The notes under the pieces are model-generated. The model did not search any database. It saw nothing but the letters and a program-made list of their open reading frames with translations, and had not been told where the DNA came from. From contig JAANDG010000310.1 in assembly GCA_036852015.1 (NCBI GenBank), positions 105,126 through 169,125 on the forward strand: 64,000 bases of DNA, given 5' to 3'. The DNA comes from Pelodera strongyloides. Its lineage: Eukaryota; Nematoda; Chromadorea; Rhabditida; Rhabditidae. A program made the translations under genes and the position numbers. Positions 1 through 12,844 of this stretch are shown here, in pieces. Each line of letters begins with the position of its first letter. Position 1 is the stretch's first letter.

Positions 1-3000
1 TTCCAATCTCTTGAATGGATTATTCTTAATTTTACATTTATTTATTGTTCTCCCAAGACTTCTATATGTAAACTGTCATTAACTAAAATAATGATGATTT
101 CTGCGAGAATTTTAAAATTACGAAATCATGACTGCGAAAAATGCGTTGCCTAACTCGACTCGCAAAATCGGGTAAATTATATGCGAAACAAGCTGCACAC
201 AGGGTTACTTTCCAAGGATCTTGTTTTGCTAATAACTTGCCGAATTTCGCGTTGTTCGCCACGTTTTCACAGTTCATTACGTAGTCCCGTAGAGCTTTTA
301 TTTATACGTCTCTGAGACCGAAATTTTTAGAAGCGCCTCGATAACAAATGAAAAACGTGGCCAACTTTTTATTTGATGATTGCGCAAAACTCTCTCACAA
401 AAATCCTAAACTCATTTGCATAATCAAACAGAAACGGTTTGACCTTTTTGAAACACGCAATGGTTTTTCGAACAAGTATAACTAAAGTTCTTCAAATTTG
501 TAGGAAAAAATGTTGAAAAAGTTTGCACTTTAGGGTAAAATGGGATGGCTTAAAAAGCTTTTAATGTTACTCGAAGTTGCAGACTGGGTGGTCCGTGGCT
601 ATTCTATTTAAACATTCTGCTTTATTACCCCAGAAAGGGAGTATGCAGTGCATCATTGAAAAAACGAACTCAGACTACGTGGCAACGTATCCTCTATTAT
701 ATTATGTAATTGAACCCTAGGGTAACATACAGCTTGTAAAATAGAACATCGTTTGTAAAGATTCTGAAATTTGAATATCGTAGTTTATCGTTGTATTGGC
801 AAAAAGGCTTGAAACTACACAAAAGCTGCTTATAGTTAGAATGAATCGTAGTGTAGTATTAGTATTCATACTACAAGTTTAGTACTCACATCAATTAAAA
901 ACAAAAATTTCGCGCATTGGTTGAAATCGACACTAGGGTAGCGCCGCGCGCTAACAGAGAAAATTAGGCCATAGTAATTGCCGACTAATAATTAGCCATA
1001 TTTATTCAGTGGGAATAAATCGCAGATGTTGGGCTCAGGTAGAACAGGCACTAAACCTCAAACTGACATGAAATCATAAAATTTGATTAGTGGTATGGGC
1101 TATTCACTTTATGGTTACCGCCCAAACACGCAGGTACATAATACATTAGAGGACAGATGGGCATGACGGCCGTGGCCCGTTATACGTTAATTGGCATTGT
1201 AGCGAGAAATTAGCATATAATATTAAAGTATTCAGAAGAAATAAGTAAATTCCCTTGCTTGAAGTCGATTTTGAGTGTCTTCGTTTCTGGCAAGAAGGTT
1301 GGCCCAAAATAAGGCAAAAATTATAATATACACCAATTTGGTATACTAATACCAACCAAATTCGGTCGCACGTGAATACGAAAAAAAAACTTGTCAGGAG
1401 TCATCTTTCACGTCAAAGCATAAAAAAGATAAGTAACAGTTTCAATAATAATTGCATAATAATGGTAGTGTAAAGGGATGGCCAGCGTTCTAAGTGAAGG
1501 CTAAGGCTGTTAAGAGAAGTTATAAAGGTAATAGAAAACTAATATTATTGCAAAAAACATTTCGTAACTATCGATTAGTCATTTCGAAAAGTGTTCTAGA
1601 AGCTTCTCTGGCCCGGTAGTCGAAGTACTTGTGCAAATAACGAAAGAGAATGAAGAAGTCAAACAAAAGAGATGACTACTTTTTGATGAAATCACTCGCG
1701 CAAAAGTCATATAATGCAAGAAAAACATAAAGGAACGATGAGTTATGTTTGCCCCGGACATTGCATCAGAATATTCATCAGGAGATCACTTAATTTCAGT
1801 ATCTAGGTTTCAATTGAACCTGCGCGCATCGAAATTTATTCTAAACATGAGCAGCGTATTAGGAGTAAAACTCATGTTAAAGCTCTTTCTGACGTTGATT
1901 TGGCTAGTGTGTTGCTTCCACGTACAACAACTGACCTGACTGACTATGAGCACTGAGCATTACTATTATCGATGAGTGTAATTGTTCAACATAATTATCT
2001 AATTAATAAAGTAAAAGTTAATTAGCGTCGGTCAATTATCAGACCTGCTCCCGGTGGCCTGATGGTGGAAGGCTTGGCTCCAGTCTCTTCCTCTAAGAGC
2101 TTATTCAAACAGTGGACACCGGCCACTGCAGGGAAGCAGCACCCAAAGTCAAGTTGGGAAAGAATTGGGAAAATAAAAAAGAAAGAAAAGAAAACCTCTG
2201 AAGGGTGTGAAAATTCAAAAGATCACTGTGTTGTATTCTGGTAGAGGGAACAGAGACACAGAGACACAGAGAAAAGAGACAGAGGGAGGCCGAGCTAAAA
2301 AGGGTGTCTAATTGTAAGTACTGCACAGCTATGCATCAAAGTTATTACAGCACTGCAACGGATATGAAGCAAAGGTCTTACAGAGATGTCAGGCTTGCGT
2401 ATGTTGAAACAGCCTAAGTGTCATAAGTCATAAGCAAAGCTTGGCAGAGTAACCTGTAAATTAAATTACAGAACAGGATTCATACTTACAGTAACCATAG
2501 ATCGATTGTACATCCCTAAAGCGCCTAATGATTAGTACCAATTGCTAATCTCATGCTAATCACTCGACTTGGGATTATTATGCGGAATGCGGACGCGGAA
2601 TGACTGCGCGGCCGTGGTGGAAATCTCATTTGAATAGGGGCAAACAAAAAGAAAATATGCAAATATTCGACAAAAGTCTGTGATGGACGAACACTCAAAG
2701 CAAGTGCGTTTATTGGGGATTTGAAGGAGGAAAATTGGGGACAATTATGAGAAAATTCACTGGGAATGGCTTGAAATGCGGGAAATTAGCATAAGAGGGA
2801 TATCAGCGTCCGACCTGAGGGCCTGAGGACTTCGAGCGACCTCCTTTTTTATTCTCTAGAGTGAAAACATGAACAGTACATCAACATCATGAGAGTGTCA
2901 GGGTTGCAAATACCGTAGTTCAATTGTCTAGTAGTCTAATTGGCATTTACGCACGGTACAATATCGTAGACCTAAATGCCTACCAATAAGCCACAACTCC

Positions 3001-3904
3001 CTGTACTGTACTTCTTGAGACGTCGGTGAAACTACACAAGCTATATCATATTATTGAAAACCATTCTTTTCATGCTAAATAAAGGATTGTATTAGATGGC
3101 CTGCATTTCTTCAAAGGACCAGTAGATTTCAAAATTTGACGTAAGAACGTTGATCATTGATCTTTTGATATGATTTCTTATTCTTTTCTTCTACTTTGAT
3201 GTTGTCAAATGATCTCCTTCGAGTGGGCGTCTTCTGGGTCGGATTCGGTTACTCAATTACAGTAGAGAATGATAAATAAACTCTGAACAAACAGAATTGG
3301 GAAAAAAGGGCGAAAGAGCTTTGGAATCAAAGTGTTGAAGAATATGTGAGGTTTATTTATTGAAGGGGAAAGATTTTGACCATTCAACCTGGGAATCATT
3401 TATACTACGGCATCGAACATGGGGCTCTAGGAGTGCGCCGTACTAGCGCAGCTTACGATAAATTGAGAATATAGGAGAAAGTAGGGACAAAATCTGGCAA
3501 ATCTGGACGTATTGATATACTAATTTAGCTTGTCATGTTTTTCACATTTCCTGGAAAAGTCCTACAGAAAATACAGCTACACTAAACAGAGGATAGATAG
3601 ATAGATTAACACTTGAAGTATACACCGCACACAGAGCATGGCACTTACGTCGGATCTTGATAAGGTGTAGGCTTCCTTCCAGTGAGTTAAACTGAACCAA
3701 GGGAAGTGGAACCCAAATTGCTGAGGTGAACACTACGGGAGTATACAATATCCGAAGTGACATCAGCCGGCTATTGGTCTGTTAATTCTCTCATCGTTTT
3801 CTCTGTTCTCAAGCTGCGCAAATAGATTTGTTCATACAAATGAGAAAGAAGAAGTGGGATTTGGCACAACGGGAACAGTCATCAGGTGGACCGGGGGCAC
3901 ATCC

Positions 3905-4052
3905 GGGCAGTAATCGATTATTGGGGTATTCGGACAGAAGGCCAATCGATAATTGGGTTATTCGTACAGAAGGACAATCGATATTTGGGGTATTCGGACA
4001 GAAGGCCAACCGATAATTGGGGTATTGTGACAGAGGACCAATCGATGTTTAT
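3905..4052 (+). repeat. tandem repeat, ~36-bp unit, about four copies
   Basis: A unit containing TCGATAATTGGGGTATTCGG followed by ACAGAAGGCCAA repeats about four times with a few substitutions. Every unit carries an ATCGAT-like core. No coding role is visible. Confidence 0.8.
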
Positions 4053-5110
4053 GTTTTAGACCAGTCGCTCAATCGATAAATATGTGTTTAGGAAACTGCT
4101 CCGTACTTTCTTGAATTTGCTCTCGTTCTCAAATTATATACATATGCGATAAATTGCAACAAAAGAGGATATAGGAAGCATGTTCGATTTCTTATTGAGC
4201 CTTTACTATGCTGCCTAAGAGATCACAAGTATGCGTTTAGCAAACCTAAACAGGGTTTGAGACAATTGAATTTACCACTCTAGAGTGAAAGACTTATTCA
4301 CATGGACAATAAAGAAAGTATCCTGAAATGGAAAACTGCGACGTACATATATCTGCAGGTTGGAGATACTTTATTTAGTCGTTTCAACTTCAATTTTCCC
4401 TTCTGGAGCACGTTTATTTGCTCACTTTCTTTCAATATATCGGGTTACCGTTGACACGCACAAAACAAAAAGAAGAGACCCACTTTAGTACTTCAGAGAA
4501 CTAAGTTTAGCTTTGTGAGCCATAGTAGTAAGTGTATGGTTATCTAAAAACAGAAGACTTCCTGTAATATAACTGTGGGCTTAAGCAACAGCTTCTCGTT
4601 TGTATTTTGCAAAGAAAGCTTTCATTCTGATTGGGACCTAAGCGGGACATGTATTTCTAATTCGCAAGCACATGATATTGGAAGTTGCTCGAGCCGTTTG
4701 GATATATTATCGCGGATGGAGAATCAAAATATCCATGCTATCTGTCATATTGGTGTGGAGTCAAGGTGTTGTTGACGCCTAGACCAGGGGCGAAAAACAT
4801 GAACTGCATGCTTCTGAAAGTTGTGCAGTGCAGAATAAGTTGTATTCAGTATCTACGACAAAAATGGAGTATGGTTGAAATTAAATTCGCAATTAAATGT
4901 TGGCGCAACCGTTAAGCACTGGTATAAACTATTATGTACAGTATAGCAAACCCGGGTGGGCCACGCTTAAGATGTTTAAAACATCATGTCTTTCTCTATA
5001 ATATGACATCGATTTTGTTGCATAATAAATGATGCAGATGAAGCAAATAAGCATAAAAGTGAATTAATATTAAAACACTTCTAATAAAATGTCGGTTTTA
5101 CTTATGAAAC

Positions 5111-5126
5111 GGGGGGGGGGGGGGGG
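5111..5126 (+). repeat. poly-G run (16 bases)
   Basis: Sixteen consecutive G residues. Such runs are prone to length variation and assembly error and can form quadruplex structures. Confidence 0.95.
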
Positions 5127-5273
5127 TTTCATCGTACAGTGTATTCGAAAGGGAGAGTTGAGGTTCCGTACGTCGGGTGCAGGCCTGGATTAATTTGCAT
5201 AGTCTCAGTTAGACACAACGAAGAGAAGAAGCAAGCATGCAGATGAGGCCTGGGTCTTACTACTGAGAGAGAT

Positions 5274-5310
5274 GGACAGAGAGAGAGAGAGAGAGAGAGA
5301 GACAAAGAGA
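5274..5310 (+). repeat. GA microsatellite
   Basis: GAGA repeat. The reading frames that cross it on both strands are artefacts of the repeat. Confidence 0.9.
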
Positions 5311-6686
5311 GATGAACATAGAGCAGGAAAATGAGAGAATGGGAGTGAGAGAGAGACCGAGCGAGACTGTCCATGCTTCATTATCGAGGGAACATAAAAT
5401 GAAACGTAATGGTAGGAAACAGAGTCCAACATCCGAGACCGTTCTACAGGAACTGCAGAATATGCGCAATTCTTACAGGTTGTGCTCTGTAATTAGTAAT
5501 GGACCCCATAAACTTTCTCCATATACTGATATACTTGTGGTTACAGAGTTGTGGACTTGTTTACTTTGTTGTGTTTTTGGATTTCGCATCAATCAATGTT
5601 TTATACCTGCAATAAGAAAAGTTGCACCAATTAGCTAAATGTCCCAGTCATTGCATAGTTTGTTTACCGAATGATATAGCGGCTCGTTAGACGTCACCGC
5701 CTACTGGGTACACAGACCGGGTATCGCTACCGGAACTGCAAATATAAGCGATACATCTCGTATACCCTTAGGGGAAATGGTGTTGGGGTTCTAAAGTTCG
5801 TTGTTACTGAAAATTTGGATGATGCTTACGTGATTTGTATAAGAAAGCAGTCAGCATTACAAAAGTAAAAAAAAATGTGTTTCGCCCGCGAAATTTCTCT
5901 TGCACGCTCCAGATCACCCCGCAATATCCAATAAGTAGCTTTGTAGTTTATATGTTTCTGCTTTCAGATGCTGTCGAACTGGGTATATTCCATGATAATA
6001 ACATCATCTTGTTTTAAGTTATGGGGTATAAAGTCAGTGTTATGCCTTGCGGAATTATTTTATCACTCTTTTTTCATTTGTATAACTCTTTTTTTTTTCA
6101 TTTTTCTGCGTAGCAGTCAAATAATTTCAGCCGGTAACGGCTTAGATTTGCATGTGCATGCACATGTGTGGGTCGTGTCTTACGACGAGTATTTGCCAAA
6201 GCAAAGGTAGTTCTCAGATTTCATCTACCTTTCTTTATATGGAAAACTACAATGGAAAAATATTGATTAAAAAAGGAAAGAAAAATTAGCATATTTTTAA
6301 TCAGAAGTGAATTGGGGTCGGAGGTCAGGCTGGTCCATTTTCTCATTCACATTCAAAAACGGTTGTGTGAATGATTGGAAAACTATTTTGAACGCTGTAA
6401 ACCAATTACCCGAGTATACATCCACAAAAATTATGTTTGTTCCTTAAATACACTACATGAATTAATTAATACACTTCATTATATTTGTTTCTTTTCTCGT
6501 GTTTAAAAAGCGGTTTTCATAACTGGAGGCTATTGAACGCTACGACTACCGTAGTAACTAGTTTGAAATTCGCGCCATTTTTCTGTTTCAGGACGGAACA
6601 CGGGTGTGTGTTTCGAAAAACACGTCGCGGTTTCTTTTTTTTTCGGATTTATTTCGGTCTCATCCCTTCAATTTAAATTATCAATA

Positions 6687-6692
6687 TTTATT
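6687..6692 (-). terminator. polyadenylation signal AATAAA of the dehydrogenase gene
   Basis: Minus-strand AATAAA about 40 bases after the TAA stop at 6733. It supports the exon ending at 6733 as the 3' end of the dehydrogenase gene. Confidence 0.55.
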
Positions 6693-6732
6693 TTGAAATG
6701 ATGTCTCGTGGAAGAAATGGTGACTTAATCCG

Positions 6733-9700
6733 TTAGACGACGTGGTCCACAGGCTCCTGAATATCGGGGTGAACCGTGGCTGTCTTTTCGGCCGAATTTT
6801 TCGCTTTGTTTTCGTTGAATTGTCGTTTCCAGAGAAGGCAGATGAGCAGGTTCTTCATTAGCGGACGTGGCAAGCACCTAAAATATCTTGTAATGTTCTT
6901 TAAAGAGGCTGCAAAAAGAATCATTCCAGCTGTGTGTTCTGTAAAGTGGGGTTCCGTGCCACAGAAATTGATTTGAAAATATCAAATGCTATGATAAAGT
7001 TGAAAGACTTACCCTTTCATTGCGAAGAGAGCATAGAAGGCCTTCGGTTTGATCAGTATTCCTTGATTTAGTTCTATCGAACGAATAATTGATTTGGCCA
7101 TATCGGAAGCTTCTATGTGTGGAAGAACTGACTGCGCGATCCTAAATACATATGTAAATGTTTAAATCGAACGGCAAAGTGCTGTGCGCAAGGCAAACCG
7201 GACCGGGGTATCGGTGCGAAATACTGGTTCGCACACTTGTGGCGTGCACGCCGCGCCCTTCAAGAAGATTGCCGTAGGTTTTTTCCCCGCGCCATTTTCT
7301 GCATTGTGAGTGCGGCGCAGCTGCATCATAATTTATTTGGGTCCCGTGGTGGAAAGTAAAATATATAGCTTCTTTTTAGGCTGTATCTAAATTTTCGCCC
7401 TGGTGTGATTAGCTTACTGTCTTAAGTACCATAAAACACACTTGTTTATAACAGTTTACTTGACTTTAATATACGGCTTTATTCCCTTTATTCCCTGTCA
7501 TAATCTGAACGCTGTAACGAGCATTGCATCCATACAATGAGCGTTCATTGCTGCGTTCCTACTTCACTGCTCTTGAACATAAACGATTTAACTAAGTTTG
7601 AGCACAACTAAGAAACCAACTCCAAGTTCTCCTTTGTTGTCAGTCGGGTCTTCACGTAACCGGGGCAGACAGTTGTGAATTTAATCCCGTCCTTGTTTAG
7701 AACCTAAATTGTTAGGTGGATCCTGGACCGTAAGGGTTGTCCGGTTGTCCCCGAAAGTCCGAGGACCATGCGCTAAAAGACAAGTGCCGCTCATTTTATA
7801 TTTTTTTTCACCGTTTCTAAAATCACACATCGCTCAATCGCCACTAAGAAAAATAGTTTTCGTCATGGCGGTGTGCCATGGTAGTATTTCCTATTTGATT
7901 CGCAAGGAAACAACTTTTTTTTACCAAAAGAGCAGCAACTTGAAATTCCATGCCGCACTCTGAGGAAATTCAAAGGTACCATGCGGTCTTGCAAACAATG
8001 ATGAAACTAGTCGGCTAAAAGTTGCGCGAACCCTAGGTTGCGCGAACGGTATGCAATTTCAACTAGCGCATGTTCGGCACATCTGCCGCACAAGACCGAA
8101 AGTGTGCCAACTGGAATTTTATGCTTTTAGCCGACTACTGGCGCACGCTATGGCGGACCCTCAACGCTGAGTTTCCTCATTGTTTGCAAGACCGCATGGT
8201 ACCTTTGAATTTCCTCAGAGTGCGGCATGAAAATTCTAGCAAAAAAATTGTTTCCTTGCGAATCAAATAGGAAATAGTACCCAAATTATATGTTCCTAGT
8301 CCCTATTATCTATGAATTATGAAAAACCAACTGCCTCAAACCCTACACTGATTGTGAGATTATCATCAATCAAAACTATTATCTACTTACTTTACATTCG
8401 TTTTCCAGAGCTTCTTGAAAACCGAGGGCTCCAAATTTCGAGCAGGAGTACTCACTCATTTCTAAATACAAAATGAGCACGTTGTTTATATGTGGCGTAC
8501 AAAAACATAGTGTACGTATATATGCGTTGGGAAATATTCTTTCCCTTTTAAAAGATACGTGAATGGTTGCTTGAAGTTTATGTTGACAAGGTTTGAATAT
8601 TAAAAATATCTGCGAAAAAAATGAGAATTTCGTACCAACGCATCCAAACAGCCCAGCCGCAGAGGCGACGCAGACAATATGCCCTTGGTTTCTGCTTATG
8701 AACTCTGGCAGAAAGGCTTTTGCAATCTTAAAGGAGGAGGCTCACGAGAATGAAGTGCTCAAATAGTTTCCTTTTATCGAAGTATGATGGTATTAAATTC
8801 CGAAAGACATGCTTTACAAAGCAAAAGCTCTTAATTGGAAGGAGTAAATCAATATGAAACTAAGAATTCTATTAAAATATTGGATCGTAGTAAATAGTTG
8901 ATTTCCATACTGGGCATGCAAATTTACAAGTCATTTTGCAAGCCGGCACAAAATTTGCATGCCCACTATGGAAATCAACTATTTACTACGATCCAAAATT
9001 TTAATAGAATCCATAGCTTCATATTGATTTACTCCTTCCAATTAAAAGCTTTTGCTTTCTAAAGCATGTCTATCGCAATTTAATACCATCGTCTTTCGAT
9101 AAAAGGAAACTATTTGGGCACTTCATTCTCGTGAGCCTCCTCCTTTAATAAGATATAAAGTACAGTACCCTGAGTTATGCGTCCTTATTAATATATGAAT
9201 TTACATTGTGGAGTACTACGTTGCATATATATCCTTCCCTAGCACATTTGCATTGGAAACTAAAAACCCACAACCAGAAGTAAACCCTAGCGTAGCCTTT
9301 CCTTGAAGCAAAATGTAGGTGCCAAAAGTACGCCGTATCATAGCCTGGACACCGCCGTATGCCACCCACTTACCCAACAATGTGCGAGTGTGTTCACACG
9401 AATGTTCAGCTCAATTTCTGCATCGGTTTTATTGAGAAACGAGCCGCCCCTGGCAATTCCTGCGTTATTGATTACTGAAATTTGGATGATATTATGACAA
9501 TAACTTACATTGATGGGAAGTCGTCTCAAATCCCAAATTATTTCAGAAATTAAGAAATGTTCAAAAATTCAGAAATTCAGAAAAGAAATTCAGAAATGTT
9601 ATGAAAATTAATGAAAACAGCAATTACCTATATCAATCTTTCGCACCAACTCCTTGGTTTTCCGCGCCGCTTCGTAGATTTCATCACGAGAAGAAAGGTT

Positions 9701-10825
9701 GACAGAAATGCAGTGGACCTGAAACGCTAAAATTGTTTTGATTAGTTTCCGCACATAAATATGTCCTTCCAAGGGTTTAGTTTGTTAAATAGTATATTTT
9801 ACGCACTTTGTTGATCTTGGGTGGCTTGCATAGTTAGGGTAGTTTTAAGTTTTAACTCTCTTGCGCCCGCCACTTACAATGTATCGGTCAAGGGTGCCGC
9901 GGCGAATTTTCTCGTGCGGATTTTGGTGCGCAAGGCAATAAATACGGAACAGAACGCTCAATTAATCCCACAATTCGCGCGAGACATGCGTAATCATGAA
10001 GAATTGAACCGTAGATTTTACTGCTTATTTGGTGTCTTTCGACTATTCGGTCATATCAGATTGCAGAATGATGATATCAAAAAGTGAAATCCTGACATAA
10101 CTCTACTCTCTACTGAGGAAAATATCGGAACAAGGCTCCGCAGGCCCATGGCATGGCGCGAAATTCGTACGTTTTGGACTTTTTCAAAGAAATTTGGGAA
10201 TTTGGTCACAAGAATGGAAACTAAACTTTCCACAGAAATACTCAATAACTTCCTTCGACGGTATATCGTCACCATTTTCTCACCAATGGGATTCCCTTTT
10301 CACGGCACATTTCGGCTGTTTCCTGGTTTTTCTCGTCTTCGAAGTCCCAGAGAATCAGAACTCCGACAGCTTTATCTGTTAATTGAAGAGCCAACTCTCG
10401 ACCGATTCCCATAGCCGAACCAGTCAGAAGGACAGTCTGGAAGGGAGAATATTAGAAGAAGTGTGAATTTGAAACAAGTAACTGTGGCCGGTGGTGTAGT
10501 GGTGTACATACTCTTGAAAAGGTCACGGGTTCGATTCCCGTCCCAGGCATTTCACATCATGTCTGAAGAAAAACGACTACTATATTTAATATAAGCAACA
10601 GGATCTTCAGATATAGATATAGTAGGCTCAAGTGAAACCAGGCAAACGTAGCCCCAGCTTGGCAAGTATTCTGCGTTGGGGCTGAACTACAATAAATTAT
10701 AAAAATCAAAATCATATTTCATATTTTACTCGCCTTTCCCGCAAGGCTTTTCTTTTTCATGCAAACTCCCTCCGTGCAATTCATCCAACACGCAGAGAAG
10801 CATGTGAATATCAGGTAGAATGGGG
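6733..10825 (-). CDS. membrane-anchored short-chain dehydrogenase/reductase (17-beta-HSD11 / SDR16C-like), 5' exon not found
   Basis: Likely an NAD(P)-dependent oxidoreductase of sterols or retinoids on ER or lipid-droplet membranes; substrate cannot be read from sequence. Minus-strand exons: 10734-10825, 10284-10436, 9628-9718, 9374-9474, 8636-8726, 8391-8461, 7621-7703, 7013-7141, 6733-6908. The first visible exon encodes a hydrophobic anchor and KKKSLAGK. Then come TVLLTGSAMGIG (nucleotide-binding TGxxxGIG), NNAGIA, NTLAHCW, CVASAAG (catalytic Ser), YSCSK (catalytic YxxxK) and CPGYVKT. All junctions agree in phase from 10825 down to 7013. The intron after 10734 starts with GC rather than GT. 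The last junction fails: the exon ending at 7013 leaves two bases and all three possible acceptors near 6908 also leave two. Without splicing, the frame stops at once (ATG AAA GGG TAA). The first exon with the start codon lies above 10825 and was not identified. SDR identity is very sure; the exact subfamily is less so. Confidence 0.9.
7879..8284. repeat. imperfect inverted repeat (~400 bp) in dehydrogenase intron
   Basis: Arms of about 140 bases: ATTTCCTATTTGATTCGCAA near 7885 pairs with its complement near 8275, through GGTACCATGCGGTCTTGCAA. It lacks the TTAA ends of the other elements. Probably a foldback-type mobile element. Confidence 0.75.
8728..9148. mobile_element. TTAA-flanked palindromic MITE at a splice acceptor
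   Basis: Starts TTAAAGGAGGAGGCTCACGA and ends with its complement, with arms of about 200 bases that pair along most of their length. It lies in the intron upstream (minus sense) of the dehydrogenase exon 8636-8726. Its end forms the TTTAAG acceptor of that exon. Confidence 0.9.
10484..10715 (+). mobile_element. tRNA-derived SINE
   Basis: Box A-like GGTGTAGTGG at 10492 and box B GGTTCGATTCC at 10528-10538 within a perfect T-arm (ACGGG...CCCGT). The acceptor-stem ends do not pair as in a real tRNA, and an unrelated ~150-base tail ending in an A-rich stretch follows. It lies in a dehydrogenase intron. Confidence 0.7.
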
Positions 10826-11267
10826 CTGAATTGAATTCTAATCATAAGCATTAAATTTTTGCAAGATTTTGCAAGCTAAACTGGGTGAAAACAACCCATT
10901 TCAAGTTTGTCAAATCAGTAAAACATACCAATTGGTAGAAACAAAATAGTCGTAATTATAGAGCAAATTTTCGAGCAGATTCCCATTCTACTCACAATAG
11001 TTGATGAGTAAAATTGTACATGATTTACGTTTGGTTTTCCTATACAGGAACCACTTTTCTACATTTGTTTTTCCGTTTTCCTTGTTTTATCAATGTTTTC
11101 TTACATCGCCGAAGCCTGAGGGAATTCATATGTATATTACATGGGTGGTCTTACATTGCTCATTAGAGACTTCAAGATAGCGCTGTATTACGAATAATTG
11201 CAAAAACTTTCTCGTTTTTGCCCTGCGTATTTGAACTTTTTTGGTCGTCTGATTTTAATACTAAATA

Positions 11268-11515
11268 TCTTATTATATAAAGGAGAAGAGTTTGTGGCCG
11301 GGTGAATTTATTTGTGATTACGACCACAACGAATTTTTCTACGTTTCAGACATTTGGTATACGTAGGCATCTGTTCCATATTTACAAAATATGCACAATA
11401 GGATCTTTTAGCAGAGAGGTTGGAATATACGCTTCAGACGTTTCATATAAATATGCGCAGTTCGAATTATCATTTACGTAGCATACTTTGAACTTAAATG
11501 CCGATAGCCGTCTGG
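11268..11515 (+). mobile_element. non-autonomous Helitron-like element
   Basis: Begins TC (TCTTATTATATAAAGGAGAA) after a host A and ends CTGG before a host T, matching the Helitron rule A|TC...CTRR|T. Two related copies lie at 30446-30688 and 39917-40170. Confidence 0.65.
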
Positions 11516-11744
11516 TAGATAAAATAAAGGGGAAAGTTAGATAAGTTTGGTCGGTTTACATTGGTCATTAATTGATGTCCAACGGGGAAAGTTCTTGTTC
11601 TGGGTATACTCCCCCTGATTTGTCACCGATAAGGCAAGGCAGGGTTGGGTTCGAAACATAATCACCAGAGTCCCGTGATTGAAACGGCTATTTTCATTTT
11701 TGGTTTCAGTTGGTTTCTCCAATTCTGTCAACCAACTCCAACGA

Positions 11745-11905
11745 CTAGTGGGTAGAAGCTCCCCTCCCTCCTTCCCTCCCAGTGGTAGATGGATGCTCTC
11801 TCTCTTCGTAAAGCACAGCATGGGTTCGACCCCTGGTCCCTTGGCTTGGTGCCCAAAGGGTCCAAGCATTGGTGTTCTCTCGGGTGCTCGGAGAGTATCC
11901 TGTGA
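11745..11905 (+). mobile_element. SINE-like stretch with tRNA box B
   Basis: CCAGTGGTAGATGGATG followed about 45 bases later by GGTTCGACCCC (11823-11833) and a CT-rich tail. It resembles a tRNA-derived SINE; the box A match is weak and no second copy was seen. Confidence 0.4.
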
Positions 11906-11909
11906 ATCC

Positions 11910-11995
11910 ACTCTCTCTCTCCCCCTCTCTCTCTAACTTTCTTCTCCCCTCTCTCTGATCCCCACTTCTCTCTCTCTCTCTTCCCTCACTCTCTC
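11910..11995 (+). repeat. CT-rich microsatellite
   Basis: Interrupted CTCTCT repeats. One of the few CT-oriented (plus strand) arrays in a window where GA orientation prevails. Confidence 0.85.
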
Positions 11996-12304
11996 AATGG
12001 TCGTGGTGCCAGCCGCCGTACTCTTTCTCCCATATAAACCAAACATATATACATATTCTTGGCGGCGAGCCAACAACGCCCGCGGCCTTGTCGTGCATGC
12101 AATTTGCATGCACACATAATGCACAACCGGTCATTTGACTATTACCGAGCCATGGGAACAATGGGAGTATACGGTACCTATAGTCACATGTCAAATGAGA
12201 ATGCGGAGTGCTTGCCTGACCGTTGGGAAGTAATAGATGTGAGATTTATGGGCAATGTGGTAATTATAGGCAATAACATATGTTTTATGATTCTACATAT
12301 CACC

Positions 12305-12756
12305 TTAAAGGGAGAGGAGGCCCACGAGAAAAAAACATTTCCTCAATTTACTGGCACAGAACGTCCGGTTTTTCAGAAATATTACTGTGAAAACCGCATT
12401 TATTTGCACCTAGAACTCACAGAGTTATTCCCAGGAAAACAGTTCGGCCAGGTACCGTAGTCAGAAACGTTTTTACGGTTTACATCAATCCATTAGCATT
12501 CTTTCTCTTCATAACAATGGTTAAACGAATGAAGATCATTCGTACGATTATAACAAAGCGTTTCCAACACTATAATGCCCTAAATGCGCAAAAATTGATT
12601 CTGACTACGGTACCTGGCCGAACTGTTTGCCGGGGAATATCTCTGTGAGTTCTAGGTGCAAAGAAATGCGGTTTTCACAGTAACATTTCTGAAAATCTGG
12701 ACATTCTGTGCAAGTAAATTGAGGGGAACTTTTTTCTCGTGGGCCTCTCCCTTTAA
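12305..12756. mobile_element. TTAA-flanked palindromic MITE
   Basis: Starts TTAAAGGGAGAGGAGGCCCA and ends with the complement. The arms (about 165 bases, including GTACCTGGCCGAACTGTTTGC-type sequence read outward) enclose a ~130-base loop. The end sequence is related to that of the element at 8728-9148. Confidence 0.9.
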
Positions 12757-12844
12757 ACTTGACGGAGATATGTGTTTTATTGTGCATGAAGACATACATC
12801 GTATAGTGGAAAACAGGCTTATTAGATGTGCCTGCCGCGAAGGA

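Larger units (their letters stand above)
1..6686. other. gene-poor 5' region
   Basis: No exon set could be assembled here on either strand. Open frames are short, lack consistent splice sites and are broken by repeats. The minus-strand stretch near 3655-3745 has an acceptor-like CTCAG and a GTAAGT donor but no recognisable product. Tandem repeats, a poly-G run and a GA microsatellite are listed separately. Confidence 0.5.

Noticed and set aside
5312..5638. 108-residue plus-strand open frame
   Set aside because: Starts inside a GA microsatellite, has no splice context, and composition changes abruptly; not protein-like overall.
10487..10555. Possible tRNA gene
   Set aside because: Good box B and T-arm but acceptor-stem ends do not pair and a SINE body follows. 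The tRNA-like words at 15118, 17265 and 20800 are also SINE heads or isolated box B matches.
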